64,000 nt of DNA, taken from an uncultured Gemmiger sp. (GTDB taxonomy: Bacteria > Bacillota > Clostridia > Oscillospirales > Ruminococcaceae). The notes below the pieces were generated by a model that was not told the DNA's origin, did not search any database, and saw only the letters and a list, made by a program, of their open reading frames with translations. Where the stretch lies: contig CALXHQ010000004.1 of NCBI GenBank assembly GCA_944388145.1, positions 124,001 through 188,000 of the forward strand, written 5' to 3'. Within the stretch, counting starts at the first letter, position 1; each line of letters begins with the position of its first letter. Shown in pieces: positions 29,070-37,600 of the stretch. The translations under genes and the position numbers were made by a program.

Positions 29070-29552
29070 ATGAAGGAACTGTTGCAGACCACGCTGTGTT
29101 ATCTGGAGCGGGACGGCTGTTACCTGATGCTGCACCGGGTGAAAAAGAAACAGGATGTGAACCGGGACAAGTGGATCGGCGTGGGCGGCAAGTTTGAGCC
29201 CGGCGAGGACGCCCTGGCCTGCGCCCTGCGGGAGGTTCGGGAAGAAACCGGCTACACCATGCACGGCCCCCGGTACCGGGGCATTGTGGATTTTACCTGC
29301 GATCCCTGGCCGCCGGAGCGGATGCACCTGTTCACCTGCACCGACTTTTCCGGCACGGCCCACGACTGCGACGAGGGAGAGCTGGCCTGGGTACCCAAAG
29401 ACCGGGTGGAACAGCTGCCCATCTGGGAGGGGGACAAGCTGTTTTTCCGGCTGTTGAACCGGGGCGAGCCATTCTTCCACCTGGAGCTGTACTATCAGGG
29501 CGACCGGCTGGTGCACGCCCTGCTCAACGGCGCCCCGGCGCCCCGAGACTGA
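29070..29552 (+). CDS. Nudix hydrolase, 8-oxo-dGTP diphosphatase-like (MutT/YtkD type)
   Basis: Hydrolyses nucleoside diphosphate-linked substrates, possibly 8-oxo-dGTP. The 160-aa protein has a complete Nudix box GX5EX7REUXEEXGU at about 39-61 (GGKFEPGEDA then REVREETGY). The adjacent KWIGVGGKFEPGE is typical of the MutT-like 8-oxo-dGTP group. GAGGGAGG lies 9-16 bases before ATG 29070. It stands alone, divergent from spoVT. Confidence 0.88.
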   Translation: MKELLQTTLCYLERDGCYLMLHRVKKKQDVNRDKWIGVGGKFEPGEDALACALREVREETGYTMHGPRYRGIVDFTCDPWPPERMHLFTCTDFSGTAHDCDEGELAWVPKDRVEQLPIWEGDKLFFRLLNRGEPFFHLELYYQGDRLVHALLNGAPAPRD

Positions 29553-29580
29553 ATTTTGCCGGCAGACACAGGCAAAGAAA

Positions 29581-29636
29581 ACAGGCAGCCGCTTCCGCCA
29601 TGGTTTCCCTGGCGTGAGCGGCTGCCTGTTCTGTTC
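29581..29636. terminator. Bidirectional terminator after the Nudix gene
   Basis: A 13-bp stem (29581-29593 with 29617-29629) is followed by a T-rich stretch and preceded by GAAAAC. It ends the Nudix transcript and may also stop minus-strand transcripts from the zinc-ribbon repeat gene. Confidence 0.75.
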
Positions 29637-29704
29637 AGCCGAAAGAAAGATATGGGGTATCTGACTGAGATCGGGAGGCGGCTCAGTACCGTCTCCGGAC
29701 ACTG

Positions 29705-30418
29705 TCAGGAGAAGAAGGGCGAATCACCGGCATCCCCTGCATTCGAGTCTGCCCCGGCAGAATCGGAGGCGTCGCCATCCGCATCCTCTGCGGGCGTGGT
29801 CTCCTCGTCCTGCTCCGCACTGATGGAGGAATCCTGCCGACCGTCGGTGTAATCGCTGTTGCCGGTGATGAGGAAGAAAGCCTCCACGCCCACCACGCAG
29901 AGCAACGCGATGTCCAGCACAGCCACCAGAATGATCTTCCACAGTTTGGTGGTGGTGGGCTGCACGTTGTTCTCGGCCCGGGAGATGCCTTCCGGCGTTC
30001 TGTCCGTGATCAGCTCTACGCCATCGTCATCCTTTACGCCATCGTCATACTTTTTTTCCCGGTTCCAGACCACCTCGGTGGGGGAGATTGAACCGATATT
30101 GCCCTGACCGGAAACGCCGCCCTGACCGGGGATGCCGCCCTGACTGGGAACACCGCCCTGGCCGGGAACACCGCCCTGACCGGGAACACCGCCCTGACCG
30201 GGGATACCGCCCTGGCCGGAAACGCCGCCCTGACCGGGAACACCGCCCTGGCCGGGAACACCGCCCTGGCCGGGAACACCGCCCTGGCCGGGGATGCCGC
30301 CCTGACCGGGAATGCCGCCCTGACTGCCAGTGTTTGCGGGCCGAATGATCTTATGGCCACAGTAGGTGCAAAAGTTCATATTGTCCGGGACCTGATGTCC
30401 GCAATGGGAACAAAACAT
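29705..30418 (-). CDS. Zinc-ribbon membrane protein with GG(V/I)PGQ repeats
   Basis: A 237-aa protein of unknown function. The N-terminal zinc ribbon is CSHCGHQVPDNMNFCTYCG (Cys3, Cys6, Cys17, Cys20). It is followed by 12 tandem hexapeptides of the form GG(I/V)(P/S)(G/S)Q at residues 34-105, a charged linker, one membrane span (about 153-178, KIILVAVLDIALLCVVGVE) and an acidic, Ala/Asp/Ser-rich C-terminal tail. The topology suggests a cytoplasmic ribbon and repeat with an outside tail. AGGAG precedes ATG 30416-30418. It has a long leader of about 255 bases. Confidence 0.8.
   Translation of the reverse strand: MFCSHCGHQVPDNMNFCTYCGHKIIRPANTGSQGGIPGQGGIPGQGGVPGQGGVPGQGGVPGQGGVSGQGGIPGQGGVPGQGGVPGQGGVPSQGGIPGQGGVSGQGNIGSISPTEVVWNREKKYDDGVKDDDGVELITDRTPEGISRAENNVQPTTTKLWKIILVAVLDIALLCVVGVEAFFLITGNSDYTDGRQDSSISAEQDEETTPAEDADGDASDSAGADSNAGDAGDSPFFS
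30104..30319. repeat. 18-bp coding minisatellite, 12 units
   Basis: Twelve 18-base units encoding the hexapeptide repeats of the zinc-ribbon membrane protein. They differ mainly at wobble positions and at one Val/Ile and one Pro/Ser site. Copy number is likely to vary between strains by slippage, always in frame. Confidence 0.9.
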
Positions 30419-30679
30419 GGTTGTCAACTCCTGTCCTGTACCGTTCCCTCCGGCCCGGGGCCGGCTGGATACGGGTTGCCGCAAAGCATGATTGCAAAAT
30501 GGATTTGGGTATGTTTGATCCACCCAAAAGGCTGGAAGCCCCGTTAGCCAGCAGCGGATGCCAAGTACAAGGCCGCCATACTTTTGGTATAGCAAGACCG
30601 CAGCACACGGCAGGCACTGCTTTGCAGCGGGATGGAACCGTACCGTTTCTTAGATACGCATTGGATGCAACCTAGTTTA
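30419..30679 (-). other. Long leader of the zinc-ribbon repeat gene
   Basis: About 255 bases of apparently untranslated RNA lie between the promoter at 30680-30708 and the start codon. A local stem of TTGGGT/ACCCAA with GGAT/ATCC pairs occurs near 30495-30530. No known riboswitch motif is recognised and no gene is seen on either strand. Confidence 0.4.
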
Positions 30680-30708
30680 AGGGTATCATGCGCGGCGCGT
30701 CCCGTCAA
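30680..30708 (-). promoter_or_regulatory. Promoter of the zinc-ribbon repeat gene
   Basis: Minus strand: TTGACG (30703-30708), 17 bases, TACCCT (30680-30685). The -10 box is weak, so the call is moderate. Confidence 0.5.
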
Positions 30709-30758
30709 GCAATTTTGATATTTTTGTGCATTTTCCCGGTGGCGGGTCCCACCGGGTA

Positions 30759-31394
30759 TCAGTCTGTCAGGGCAGCCGGGGCAGCCGGCAGTTCTCCCGC
30801 CGGCTGGTCCTTGTCCGGGTGGCGGCGTTCCCGATCAGCCCGGCGCAGGCGGCTGAGGGTAACATTGGTCATTTGCAGGTAAGAGGCAATGTATTTGTTG
30901 TTGATCGTATCGATCAGGCCGGGATACTCCTTCAAAAACCAGCGGTAGCGGTCCATGGCCCGGCCGCGGCTGATGATCAGGTTCAGCATCACCTGGTGCT
31001 TCAGCGACTGTTCCAGCAGGTTGTTGTACAACTCCAGGCAGGCCATGGAGCTGTGCACCAGGCGCGCAACCTCCTCGGTGGGCACACAAAGCACCTCGCT
31101 GTCCACCAGGGCGACCATGGTCCCCATGGCCGGCTCTGTGAGGGCGAAGGAAAGCATGGTGGGCTCACCGGGGCGGCAGGCAAAGCAGGTTACCAGCTCC
31201 TCCCCCTCGGCATTCTGAGAGAAGCCGCACAGGCAGCCGCTGATGACAAAGCCGATGACCTTTTGCACTTCCCCCTCCCGCACCAGCACCTCACGGCGGG
31301 TCATGTGGCGTATCTCGGTCACATACAGCAGCTGCTGGATCAACTCCTCATCCTGCAGATGCATCACATTTTTCAAAAAATCATAGATTCGCAT
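30759..31394 (-). CDS. Crp/Fnr family transcriptional regulator
   Basis: A 211-aa regulator. The cyclic-nucleotide-binding fold is at about 15-120 (REVLVREGEVQKVIGFVISG, the family start of the jelly roll), followed by a dimerisation helix (about 115-145) and the HTH near 165-190 with IASYLQMTNVTLSRLRR, typical of Crp-type winged helices. It lacks the N-terminal cysteine cluster of Fnr, so O2 sensing by Fe-S is unlikely; the effector is unknown. A 7-4-7 palindrome sits at about -42 of its own promoter, suggesting autoregulation. Confidence 0.88.
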   Translation of the reverse strand: MRIYDFLKNVMHLQDEELIQQLLYVTEIRHMTRREVLVREGEVQKVIGFVISGCLCGFSQNAEGEELVTCFACRPGEPTMLSFALTEPAMGTMVALVDSEVLCVPTEEVARLVHSSMACLELYNNLLEQSLKHQVMLNLIISRGRAMDRYRWFLKEYPGLIDTINNKYIASYLQMTNVTLSRLRRADRERRHPDKDQPAGELPAAPAALTD

Positions 31395-31600
31395 ATCTGA
31401 TTCCTGTCTCCGTCCCTCTGCGGGCATTGTGGCCAGGCGGCCCGCCCGGTTGTCCCTGCATCCTGGATGTATCCGCAAACTTCCCGGCACAGACGGATTC
31501 CGCAAAAAGCCGCATCTGCCGCGGTCCCACCGCCTTGCAGCGCGCCCCTCCAGTGAATTGTCCCGGCACGCTTGATGGGGGCGATCCACCCAAAAAATCA
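31395..31600 (-). other. Untranslated leader of the Crp/Fnr gene
   Basis: About 205 bases from the predicted start point to the ATG hold no gene on either strand. GC-rich short repeats such as GCGGTGGGACCGC near 31525 could fold locally, but no known RNA family is recognised. Confidence 0.35.
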
Positions 31601-31607
31601 CCTATCT

Positions 31608-31613
31608 ATTATG
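31608..31613 (-). promoter_or_regulatory. -10 box of the Crp/Fnr gene
   Basis: CATAAT on the minus strand. The expected -35 position has no good hexamer but is covered by the palindrome at 31635-31652, as in activator-dependent class II promoters. Confidence 0.55.
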
Positions 31614-31634
31614 AACGATATCTTGCCCTCTTTG

Positions 31635-31652
31635 CATTAACATTGGTTAATG
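31635..31652. promoter_or_regulatory. Candidate Crp/Fnr operator
   Basis: CATTAAC, 4 bases, GTTAATG: a perfect inverted repeat with Fnr-like half-site spacing. Its centre is about 42 bases upstream of the predicted transcription start of the Crp/Fnr gene, the class II activator position. Confidence 0.6.
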
Positions 31653-31809
31653 ATTTGTGCCGGGTTTTGGAATCATCAGCATTTTTCTGTTCCCTTTTGG
31701 CGGCTGCTGGGGGCCAAACATGCAACACAGCGCAATCCCGCCGAGCTTCCGTGCCCTGCCTTCGCATTTTCGGGGCAAAGTTCCACCTCTTCGGGCAAAA
31801 CTGCGCTGC
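31653..31809. other. Gap upstream of the Crp/Fnr promoter, nothing recognised
   Basis: This stretch lies between the candidate operator and the stop codon of the 441-aa membrane protein. No gene, terminator with a U-run or known RNA motif was seen. It presumably holds the 3' end of the membrane protein transcript. Confidence 0.3.
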
Positions 31810-33135
31810 TCAGCCACCGCGGCGGGTCAGCCGGCGCCAGCCGGCGCGCAGGCTGCAAGCCGTGTGCAGAAAGGCAAACCCGGCAAAGACGGTGACGCCC
31901 AAGCTGCGCCAGGTGAACCAGCCGTGCTGGATTGAGTGGGTGCGCAGCAGGGCCAGCCAGGCGGGGGCGGACAACGCCGCCAGCAGAAGCGGCAGCGCCC
32001 GGGCCAGCGCCCGGCGATCCCGCACGCAGAGGGCGACGGCCACCAGCGCCAGCACCAGCACCGCAACCAGCGGCCAGAACAGTCCCTTACCGTTGAGCGT
32101 ACCGTATACAAAGCGGAAGATGTTTGGCCAGGTCAGCTCGATGCCGTGCCAGGTATCGGCCGAAGTGCGTACCGCCGCCTGATGCAGCGCGTCGCCCAGG
32201 ACGTTCTGCCCGGTGATCAGGCCGGCCAGCGCCCATTTGCAGGCCCAGCACAGCCCGTACCCGCCGCCCCAGCAGACAGCGCCCCCCAGCACCGCCCCGC
32301 AGCGGCGCGGTGAACTGCCGCCGGGGGTGCGGGGGTCCAGCAGCCAGACCGTCAGCGGCAGGCCCAGCGTCAGGATGGGGGTGACCAGCAGGTCCAAAAA
32401 GGCGGTGCAGGCGCCCACCGCCACCAGTCCCACCGCCAGCGCAGCTGCCGTGCGGGGTTTTGCCATCACCCACAGGCAGGCGGCGTAGCCCACGGCAAAG
32501 CAGGTGAAAAACTGCACCTGGTGCGGGGCGAAAAAGGCGGTGACCGCCGCCTGGCTGAGGGCAAACCACACCGCCGGCCGCCAGCCGCAGACCCGCCACA
32601 GCCGCCAGAGCAGCGCCCCGATGAGTACAATCCACACCAGGTACTGGACAATGCGCACCTGGCCATAGGTCAAGACCAGCAAAAGCGGCCGCAGCCAGAT
32701 CAGGTAACCGTGCCAATACCGGGCGTAGGAGAAGGGCTCCAGCCCGGTCTCGGCGCCGGTCAGGCCCTGCTGACGGGCCTCCAGATAGGCGGCCAGATCG
32801 TCGGGCAAGGTCTCAAAGTTGTCCACGTTGTAGGCGGTGGCTGTCATCATGGCGGTGAGGGGGGCAGTCTCGTCGGCGGCAGCCGCCTCAAACAGCATCA
32901 CGGTGTCGGTGTAGTTGTCCATCTGGAACAGCTTGAAGCCGAAAAACTCGGGGTAAAGGCCCTCCGCCTGCAGCAGCGGCACCGACCGGGCAATGTTGGC
33001 CCGCACCGGGCCGCCGGGCAGCGCAAAAGCTCCCAGCAGCAAAACAAACAGGACTGCCAGCGTCAGCACAAGGGTCACGGCGGCGCGCCCGGCAAAGCGG
33101 GCAGCCAGGCGAAAGGGCGTGGATGGTTCGGGCAT
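31810..33135 (-). CDS. Polytopic membrane protein of unknown function
   Basis: A 441-aa protein with about 9 hydrophobic helices. The first helix (about 17-40) is followed by an extracytoplasmic segment of about 110 residues rich in Asp, Glu and Tyr (e.g. FGFKLFQMDNYTDTVMLFEAA is its start), then clustered helices. Overall architecture recalls GT-C-like membrane transferases, but no diagnostic motif is seen, so no function is given. AAGGAG lies 9 bases before ATG 33133-33135. The promoter is at 33209-33237. Confidence 0.65.
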   Translation of the reverse strand: MPEPSTPFRLAARFAGRAAVTLVLTLAVLFVLLLGAFALPGGPVRANIARSVPLLQAEGLYPEFFGFKLFQMDNYTDTVMLFEAAAADETAPLTAMMTATAYNVDNFETLPDDLAAYLEARQQGLTGAETGLEPFSYARYWHGYLIWLRPLLLVLTYGQVRIVQYLVWIVLIGALLWRLWRVCGWRPAVWFALSQAAVTAFFAPHQVQFFTCFAVGYAACLWVMAKPRTAAALAVGLVAVGACTAFLDLLVTPILTLGLPLTVWLLDPRTPGGSSPRRCGAVLGGAVCWGGGYGLCWACKWALAGLITGQNVLGDALHQAAVRTSADTWHGIELTWPNIFRFVYGTLNGKGLFWPLVAVLVLALVAVALCVRDRRALARALPLLLAALSAPAWLALLRTHSIQHGWFTWRSLGVTVFAGFAFLHTACSLRAGWRRLTRRGG

Positions 33136-33184
33136 GGGCAATGGCTCCTTCTGTGAATTGGCAGCCACCCCGCCGCACAAAAAC

Positions 33185-33208
33185 GGGAGGGCAGCTGCCT
33201 GCCCTCCC
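33185..33208 (-). terminator. Hairpin terminator after ftsW, at +1 of the next gene
   Basis: A perfect 10-bp stem with a 4-base loop (33185-33194 with 33199-33208) is followed on the minus strand by GTTTTTG. It should end transcripts from ftsW. It also forms the first bases of the transcript made from the promoter immediately upstream. Confidence 0.75.
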
Positions 33209-33237
33209 ATTATAAACGAATCCCGCCGGCCGTTCAA
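33209..33237 (-). promoter_or_regulatory. Promoter of the 441-aa membrane protein gene
   Basis: Minus strand: TTGAAC (33232-33237), 17 bases, TATAAT (33209-33214). The -10 box directly abuts the terminator hairpin. Confidence 0.75.
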
Positions 33238-33307
33238 CCGCTTGGCGCTCCATCGTCCCTTTGCGCATCTGCCGGCGCAGGGCCGGCCGCCCTGTTCTGC
33301 CCGCCCC

Positions 33308-34483
33308 CTAAGCGCCGTCCGCCTGGCGGGAGACCGAGAGCACCACCCCCATCTCGCCCAAAAGCATCATCAGGCTGGTGCCGCCGGAGGAGAAAAACGG
33401 CAGGCTGATGCCGGTGTTGGGGATGGTGTTGGTGACAACGGCGATGTTCAGCACCGCCTGCAGGATCACCTGCACCACAAATCCCACCGCCAGCAATGCG
33501 CCAAACCGGTCCCGCGCCCGCACCGCGATGGACATTCCCCGCAAAAGCAGCAACAAAAACAGCCCGATGACCACCGCCGCCCCCACAAAGCCCAGCTCCT
33601 CGCAGAGGATGGAGAAGATGAAGTCGTTCTGCGGTTCGGGGACGTAGAGGTATTTCTGGCGGCTGTTGCCCAGCCCCAGCCCGGCAATGCCGCCTGAGGC
33701 GATGGCATACAGGCTTTGGATGGTCTGGTGCCCCTCCCCTAAGGGATCGGCAAAGGGGTCCTGCCAGGAGGCCAGCCGGTCAGTGGCGTAGGGAACCAGC
33801 TCGGGCAGAAGGATCACCGCCGCTGCGATGGCCGCAACCGCCGCGCCGCCCGCCAGCGCAAACCACTTGAGCCCGGTGCCGCCCACAAACATCAGCACCG
33901 CGCCGATGCCCAAAATCAGCAGCGTGCCGGACAGGTGGGGCTCCAGCAGCATCAGCACCGTGACCACCCCCAGGATGACCGCAAAGGGCAGCACCCCGGT
34001 GGTGAAGGTTTTCATCCGGTCATGGTTCAGGCTGATAATATGGGCAAACACCAGCACCACCGAAAATTTGGCGATCTCACTGGGCTGCAGGGTGCCCAGA
34101 CCCGGCAGCACAATCCACCGTTTGCAGCCGTTGTACTCCGGCATAAACAGCACCACCACCAGCAATACCAGCGACAGACCCATCAGCGGCCAGGCCAGCT
34201 TGTGCCAGATGTGGTAATCCACCAGCGAGGCCAGGTACATGGCCGCCACCCCCAGCGCCGCAAACAGCAGCTGGGGGCGGATGTAGGTGAAGGCGTCGCC
34301 CCGGCGGTAGAGGGCCACCGCGTACCCGGCCGAAAACAGCACCACCAGCCCCAGCCCCACCAGCGCCAACAAAATCGCCAGAAACGGCAGGTCCAGCCCC
34401 GGCAGTGCCCGCAAACGGCGGCGCAGCGAGGCCAGGCGCCTGCCAAATCCGCCACCCCCGGCGCGGTAAACGGTCTTTTCCAT
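33308..34483 (-). CDS. ftsW: SEDS-family peptidoglycan polymerase FtsW/SpoVE/RodA
   Basis: Lipid II polymerase that works with a class B penicillin-binding protein in division or spore cortex synthesis. The 391-aa protein has about 10 helices, the loop motif KRWIVLPGLGTLQPSEIAK, GSGGIxGxGxGxSxQK-like ASGGIAGLGLGNSRQKYL and the C-terminal TGISLPFFSSGGTSLM. These fit the FtsW/SpoVE branch best, although RodA cannot be fully excluded. The N-terminal 28 residues are basic and cytoplasmic. It lies downstream of the SpoIID-like gene with its own possible promoter. Confidence 0.9.
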   Translation of the reverse strand: MEKTVYRAGGGGFGRRLASLRRRLRALPGLDLPFLAILLALVGLGLVVLFSAGYAVALYRRGDAFTYIRPQLLFAALGVAAMYLASLVDYHIWHKLAWPLMGLSLVLLVVVLFMPEYNGCKRWIVLPGLGTLQPSEIAKFSVVLVFAHIISLNHDRMKTFTTGVLPFAVILGVVTVLMLLEPHLSGTLLILGIGAVLMFVGGTGLKWFALAGGAAVAAIAAAVILLPELVPYATDRLASWQDPFADPLGEGHQTIQSLYAIASGGIAGLGLGNSRQKYLYVPEPQNDFIFSILCEELGFVGAAVVIGLFLLLLLRGMSIAVRARDRFGALLAVGFVVQVILQAVLNIAVVTNTIPNTGISLPFFSSGGTSLMMLLGEMGVVLSVSRQADGA

Positions 34484-34546
34484 CCGGCGTTCCCCCTCTC
34501 CCTGTTTGGAATCCGGCGCCTTGGAGGGCGCAGATCCGCCTTCAGT

Positions 34547-34552
34547 ATTGTA
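34547..34552 (-). promoter_or_regulatory. Possible -10 box of ftsW
   Basis: TACAAT on the minus strand, with GTTAAA 16 bases upstream. The -35 match is poor, so the call is weak. Confidence 0.35.
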
Positions 34553-34590
34553 TGCAGGAAGAGGGGCGTTTAACCCCGGGAAAAGCAGAA

Positions 34591-34625
34591 ACGCCCTGCA
34601 GCACAGGCTGGGTGCCGCAGGGCGT
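34591..34625 (-). terminator. Terminator of the SpoIID-like gene
   Basis: A perfect 9-bp stem (34591-34599 with 34617-34625) is followed on the minus strand by a U-rich stretch, 11 bases after the stop codon. Confidence 0.7.
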
Positions 34626-34636
34626 ATAACGGGTAT

Positions 34637-37600
34637 TTAATAGGTGGTCAGGCTGGTGCCGGGATAGTAGTGCTGCAGGATCTGCTGGTAGCTCCAGCCG
34701 TTGCTGGCATAGCCCACCGCGCCCCACTGGCTCATGCCGACGCCGTGGCCGTAGCCGTAGACGTCAAAGAGGAAGCAATCGGTGGAGGCATCGTAGCTGA
34801 CGGTGAAGCACTGGCTGCGCAGGCTGCGGCCGTCCACGCTCTGGCCGGCCAGCAGCGTCTCGCGGAACCAGCTGCCGCGGCAGGTGGTGTTGGGGCCGCC
34901 GTCCGGGCCGATCTGCATCTGGCTGACCCAGCCGTACTGGTTGGCCGACAGGATCTTGAACCAGCTGTTGGGGTCCACGCCGGACAGGTCAATGCCCAGC
35001 AGGTCCAAAATGCGCTGCTGCACCGTGGCGCGGGCAAACCGGGCCGTGCCCGAGGTGGCGCCGTTGGTGTTCCAGTGGGTGGCATAGCTCTGGTCGTAGG
35101 GGCTGTCCACCGGCACAAGCCAGGCGCGCTCACCGCCCCACACATCCGCCGCAGAGGCGGTACCGGTGGAGGCGGCGGCAAAGTACGGTGTAAAACAGAC
35201 GTTGCCGCCGTAGGTGACCAGCACATGGGCCACCTCCTGCGCAGCGGCCAGGGCACCTGCACCGGGGGTTCTGCCCGCCACCGAGGGGTAGCCCCCCTGG
35301 CTGATGATCCAGCAGTGGGCTGCCACGCACTGGGCCTTGTAGGCCTCGGCAGGGGCGCTGGAACCCAGCTCATTCTCGGCGATCATGGCCAGGCAGGTCA
35401 CCAGGTCCAGCGTCTGCTGGCTGCCGTTCATTGTCACATTGATGGTTTCGCCTTCGGCGCTCGCGGGGGGCTGGCTGCCGCTGTCCGGGGCAGGGGTATT
35501 TTCCGGCGCGGGGTCGGTGCCCCCGCCATCCCCTTCCGGGGCCGGGGTCGGGTTGGCGGAGGCTGTCAGCTCCTCCACCGAGATCTGCTGCTCCGGCAGT
35601 TTGCCCTCGGCCCCCTGATGGATGTCACTCTCAGCGGCGCCCTCCTCGCCTGCCTTGTCGGTCAGGCCGGCCAGCAGGGTATCCACATTCGCCGTCAGCT
35701 GGTTGGTTTGGTCCTGCAGCTGCTCGATGCTCTCGTTCAGCGCCTGGGTATCCACCCCCGGACCGCCGGCTGCGGTGCCATCGGCATCCGTTCCCGCCCC
35801 GTCATCAAAGGCAGCCACGTCAACCCCGGCATTCAGATACCACTCCATCTCCTGGGACATTTGGGTGGACACATCCGGCATTGCCTGGCCCTGGGCCTGA
35901 TACCGTGCGGCGGGCAGCAGCGGGTCGGTGCGCTGTTCGATCAGGGCGGCGGCCAGCTGGGCGTTCTCATTGTCGGCGATCAGCCGGCCGGTGACGCACA
36001 GACGGGTGCCGTCAGCAGCCGGGGCGGATGCCAGCGTCAGGAAGCTGGCCGAATCCCCCACCGTGATACCGGTGTCGTACAGCGAGCGCACCCGGGTGCC
36101 CAGCACAAAATCCAGGTAGGTGGCATAGTCCGTCAGCGGGCGGCCGGTCACATCAAAGGCGCCCGCGCCGGTTTCCGCCGGGTCCTGATAGTAGACGGCC
36201 ATGACCTTGTAGCGGTAGGTGGCGCCGGACAGGTAGAGGGTAAACCCGGCGTTGGCCCGCATGGTCTCGGGGTCCGCAAGGGCGTCCAGCGTGGCGTTGT
36301 TCATCTCCAGCAGGGTGTTGGCCGGGTAGCTGCTGCCCAGGTAGCTGGTGTCGGTCACCTGCGGGCCTGCGGGCCGGGCATCCTCGTCGGAGGCGCCGGC
36401 CAGGTAGACCAGCTGCCCCTCAAACCCCGGGAAGGCCAGGTAGCCCACCAGGTTCTGCTGATGTTCGGCGGCTTGCTGCAGATACTCGCCCACCTGGGTA
36501 TCAAACTGGGCGGTGCCGTAGCCGCGGGCGGCAGGGCCGCTGCCCTGATGGTTGGTAAAGTAAAGAACCATAGCCGTGGCGGCCGCCGCAACCACCACCA
36601 AAAACGCCACACAGACGGCAATCATGGTGGCCCGCTGGCGGCGCTCCCCCCGCTCCACCCGGGCCAGGCTGCGGCTTTGGGCTGCGTCCATGGGCGCCGG
36701 GCGTTCCTCCGCGGGCGGCTGGCGCCGGCTGCGGCCGCGGGGGTTGGCGGCGGAGTCCTGACTGTACAGCTGGTCTACCGCCTGGCGGAACTCCTCCAGC
36801 GGGGCGGGCGGCGCCTGGTCGTCCGCCTGCCGGGCGGCACGCACCGCCTCAGGGTCCAGGCCGCTGGTCAGGTCAGGCAGATCATCATCCAAAATCGAGT
36901 GGGGCGGCCGGGGAGCAGCGCCCTTGGCGTCCGCCTTGGCTCGGCTGTCACCGTCGCGGTTGATGCGGGTCAGCCGGTGGGTGCCGCTGCCCCGGGCCGC
37001 GCGGTAGGCGGCTGCCGTATCGGCGCCGTTGGTGGCAAAGTCCAGCGGCGGCTGCGGCTGGGCAGGCGGTTCCTTTTGGTCGGGGGCCTCCTCAAAGCGG
37101 ATAGCGCCGGCGGGGGCGTTCCAGTCCCGCTCGGCGGCGGCACGGGCCGAGGCTGCCACACCGGCTGCATTGTCCGGCACAGGGCGGGCGGCCGGTGCCG
37201 CAGTGTCGCGTGCCGGCTCAGGGGTACCCTCCTCCCCGATGGAGGCCGCCACAGCGGCTGCGGCGGCGCTTTCCATGGTTGCTTTGGGGATCGGCGCCGT
37301 GTCAAAGTCCAGCATCGGCTCATAGCGGTGGCCGGCCCCGCGCCGGCGCCGCAGCGAAAAGCGGGCGGTATCGCCGGGTTTCTGCTGCCCTTCCGGCGAG
37401 ACCAGCAGCAGTGGGTGGTCGTGGCCGAGGCGGAACTGGATGGTGCCGGGGACAAATTTCAGCCCCAATGTACGGCGGCGCACCAGGTCCAGCAGATGGT
37501 TGCCGATGGCCGCATCACTCAGATCCGGGCGCAGGGCACAGGCCACGGCCCCACGGCGGTCACAGATCAGCACAAAGGGCGCCTGCCCCACCGTAGCAGG

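Noticed and set aside
30104-30319. Regular repeat that could be taken for a CRISPR array
   Set aside because: Units are 18 bp, directly tandem, with no spacers, and they encode in-frame hexapeptides.
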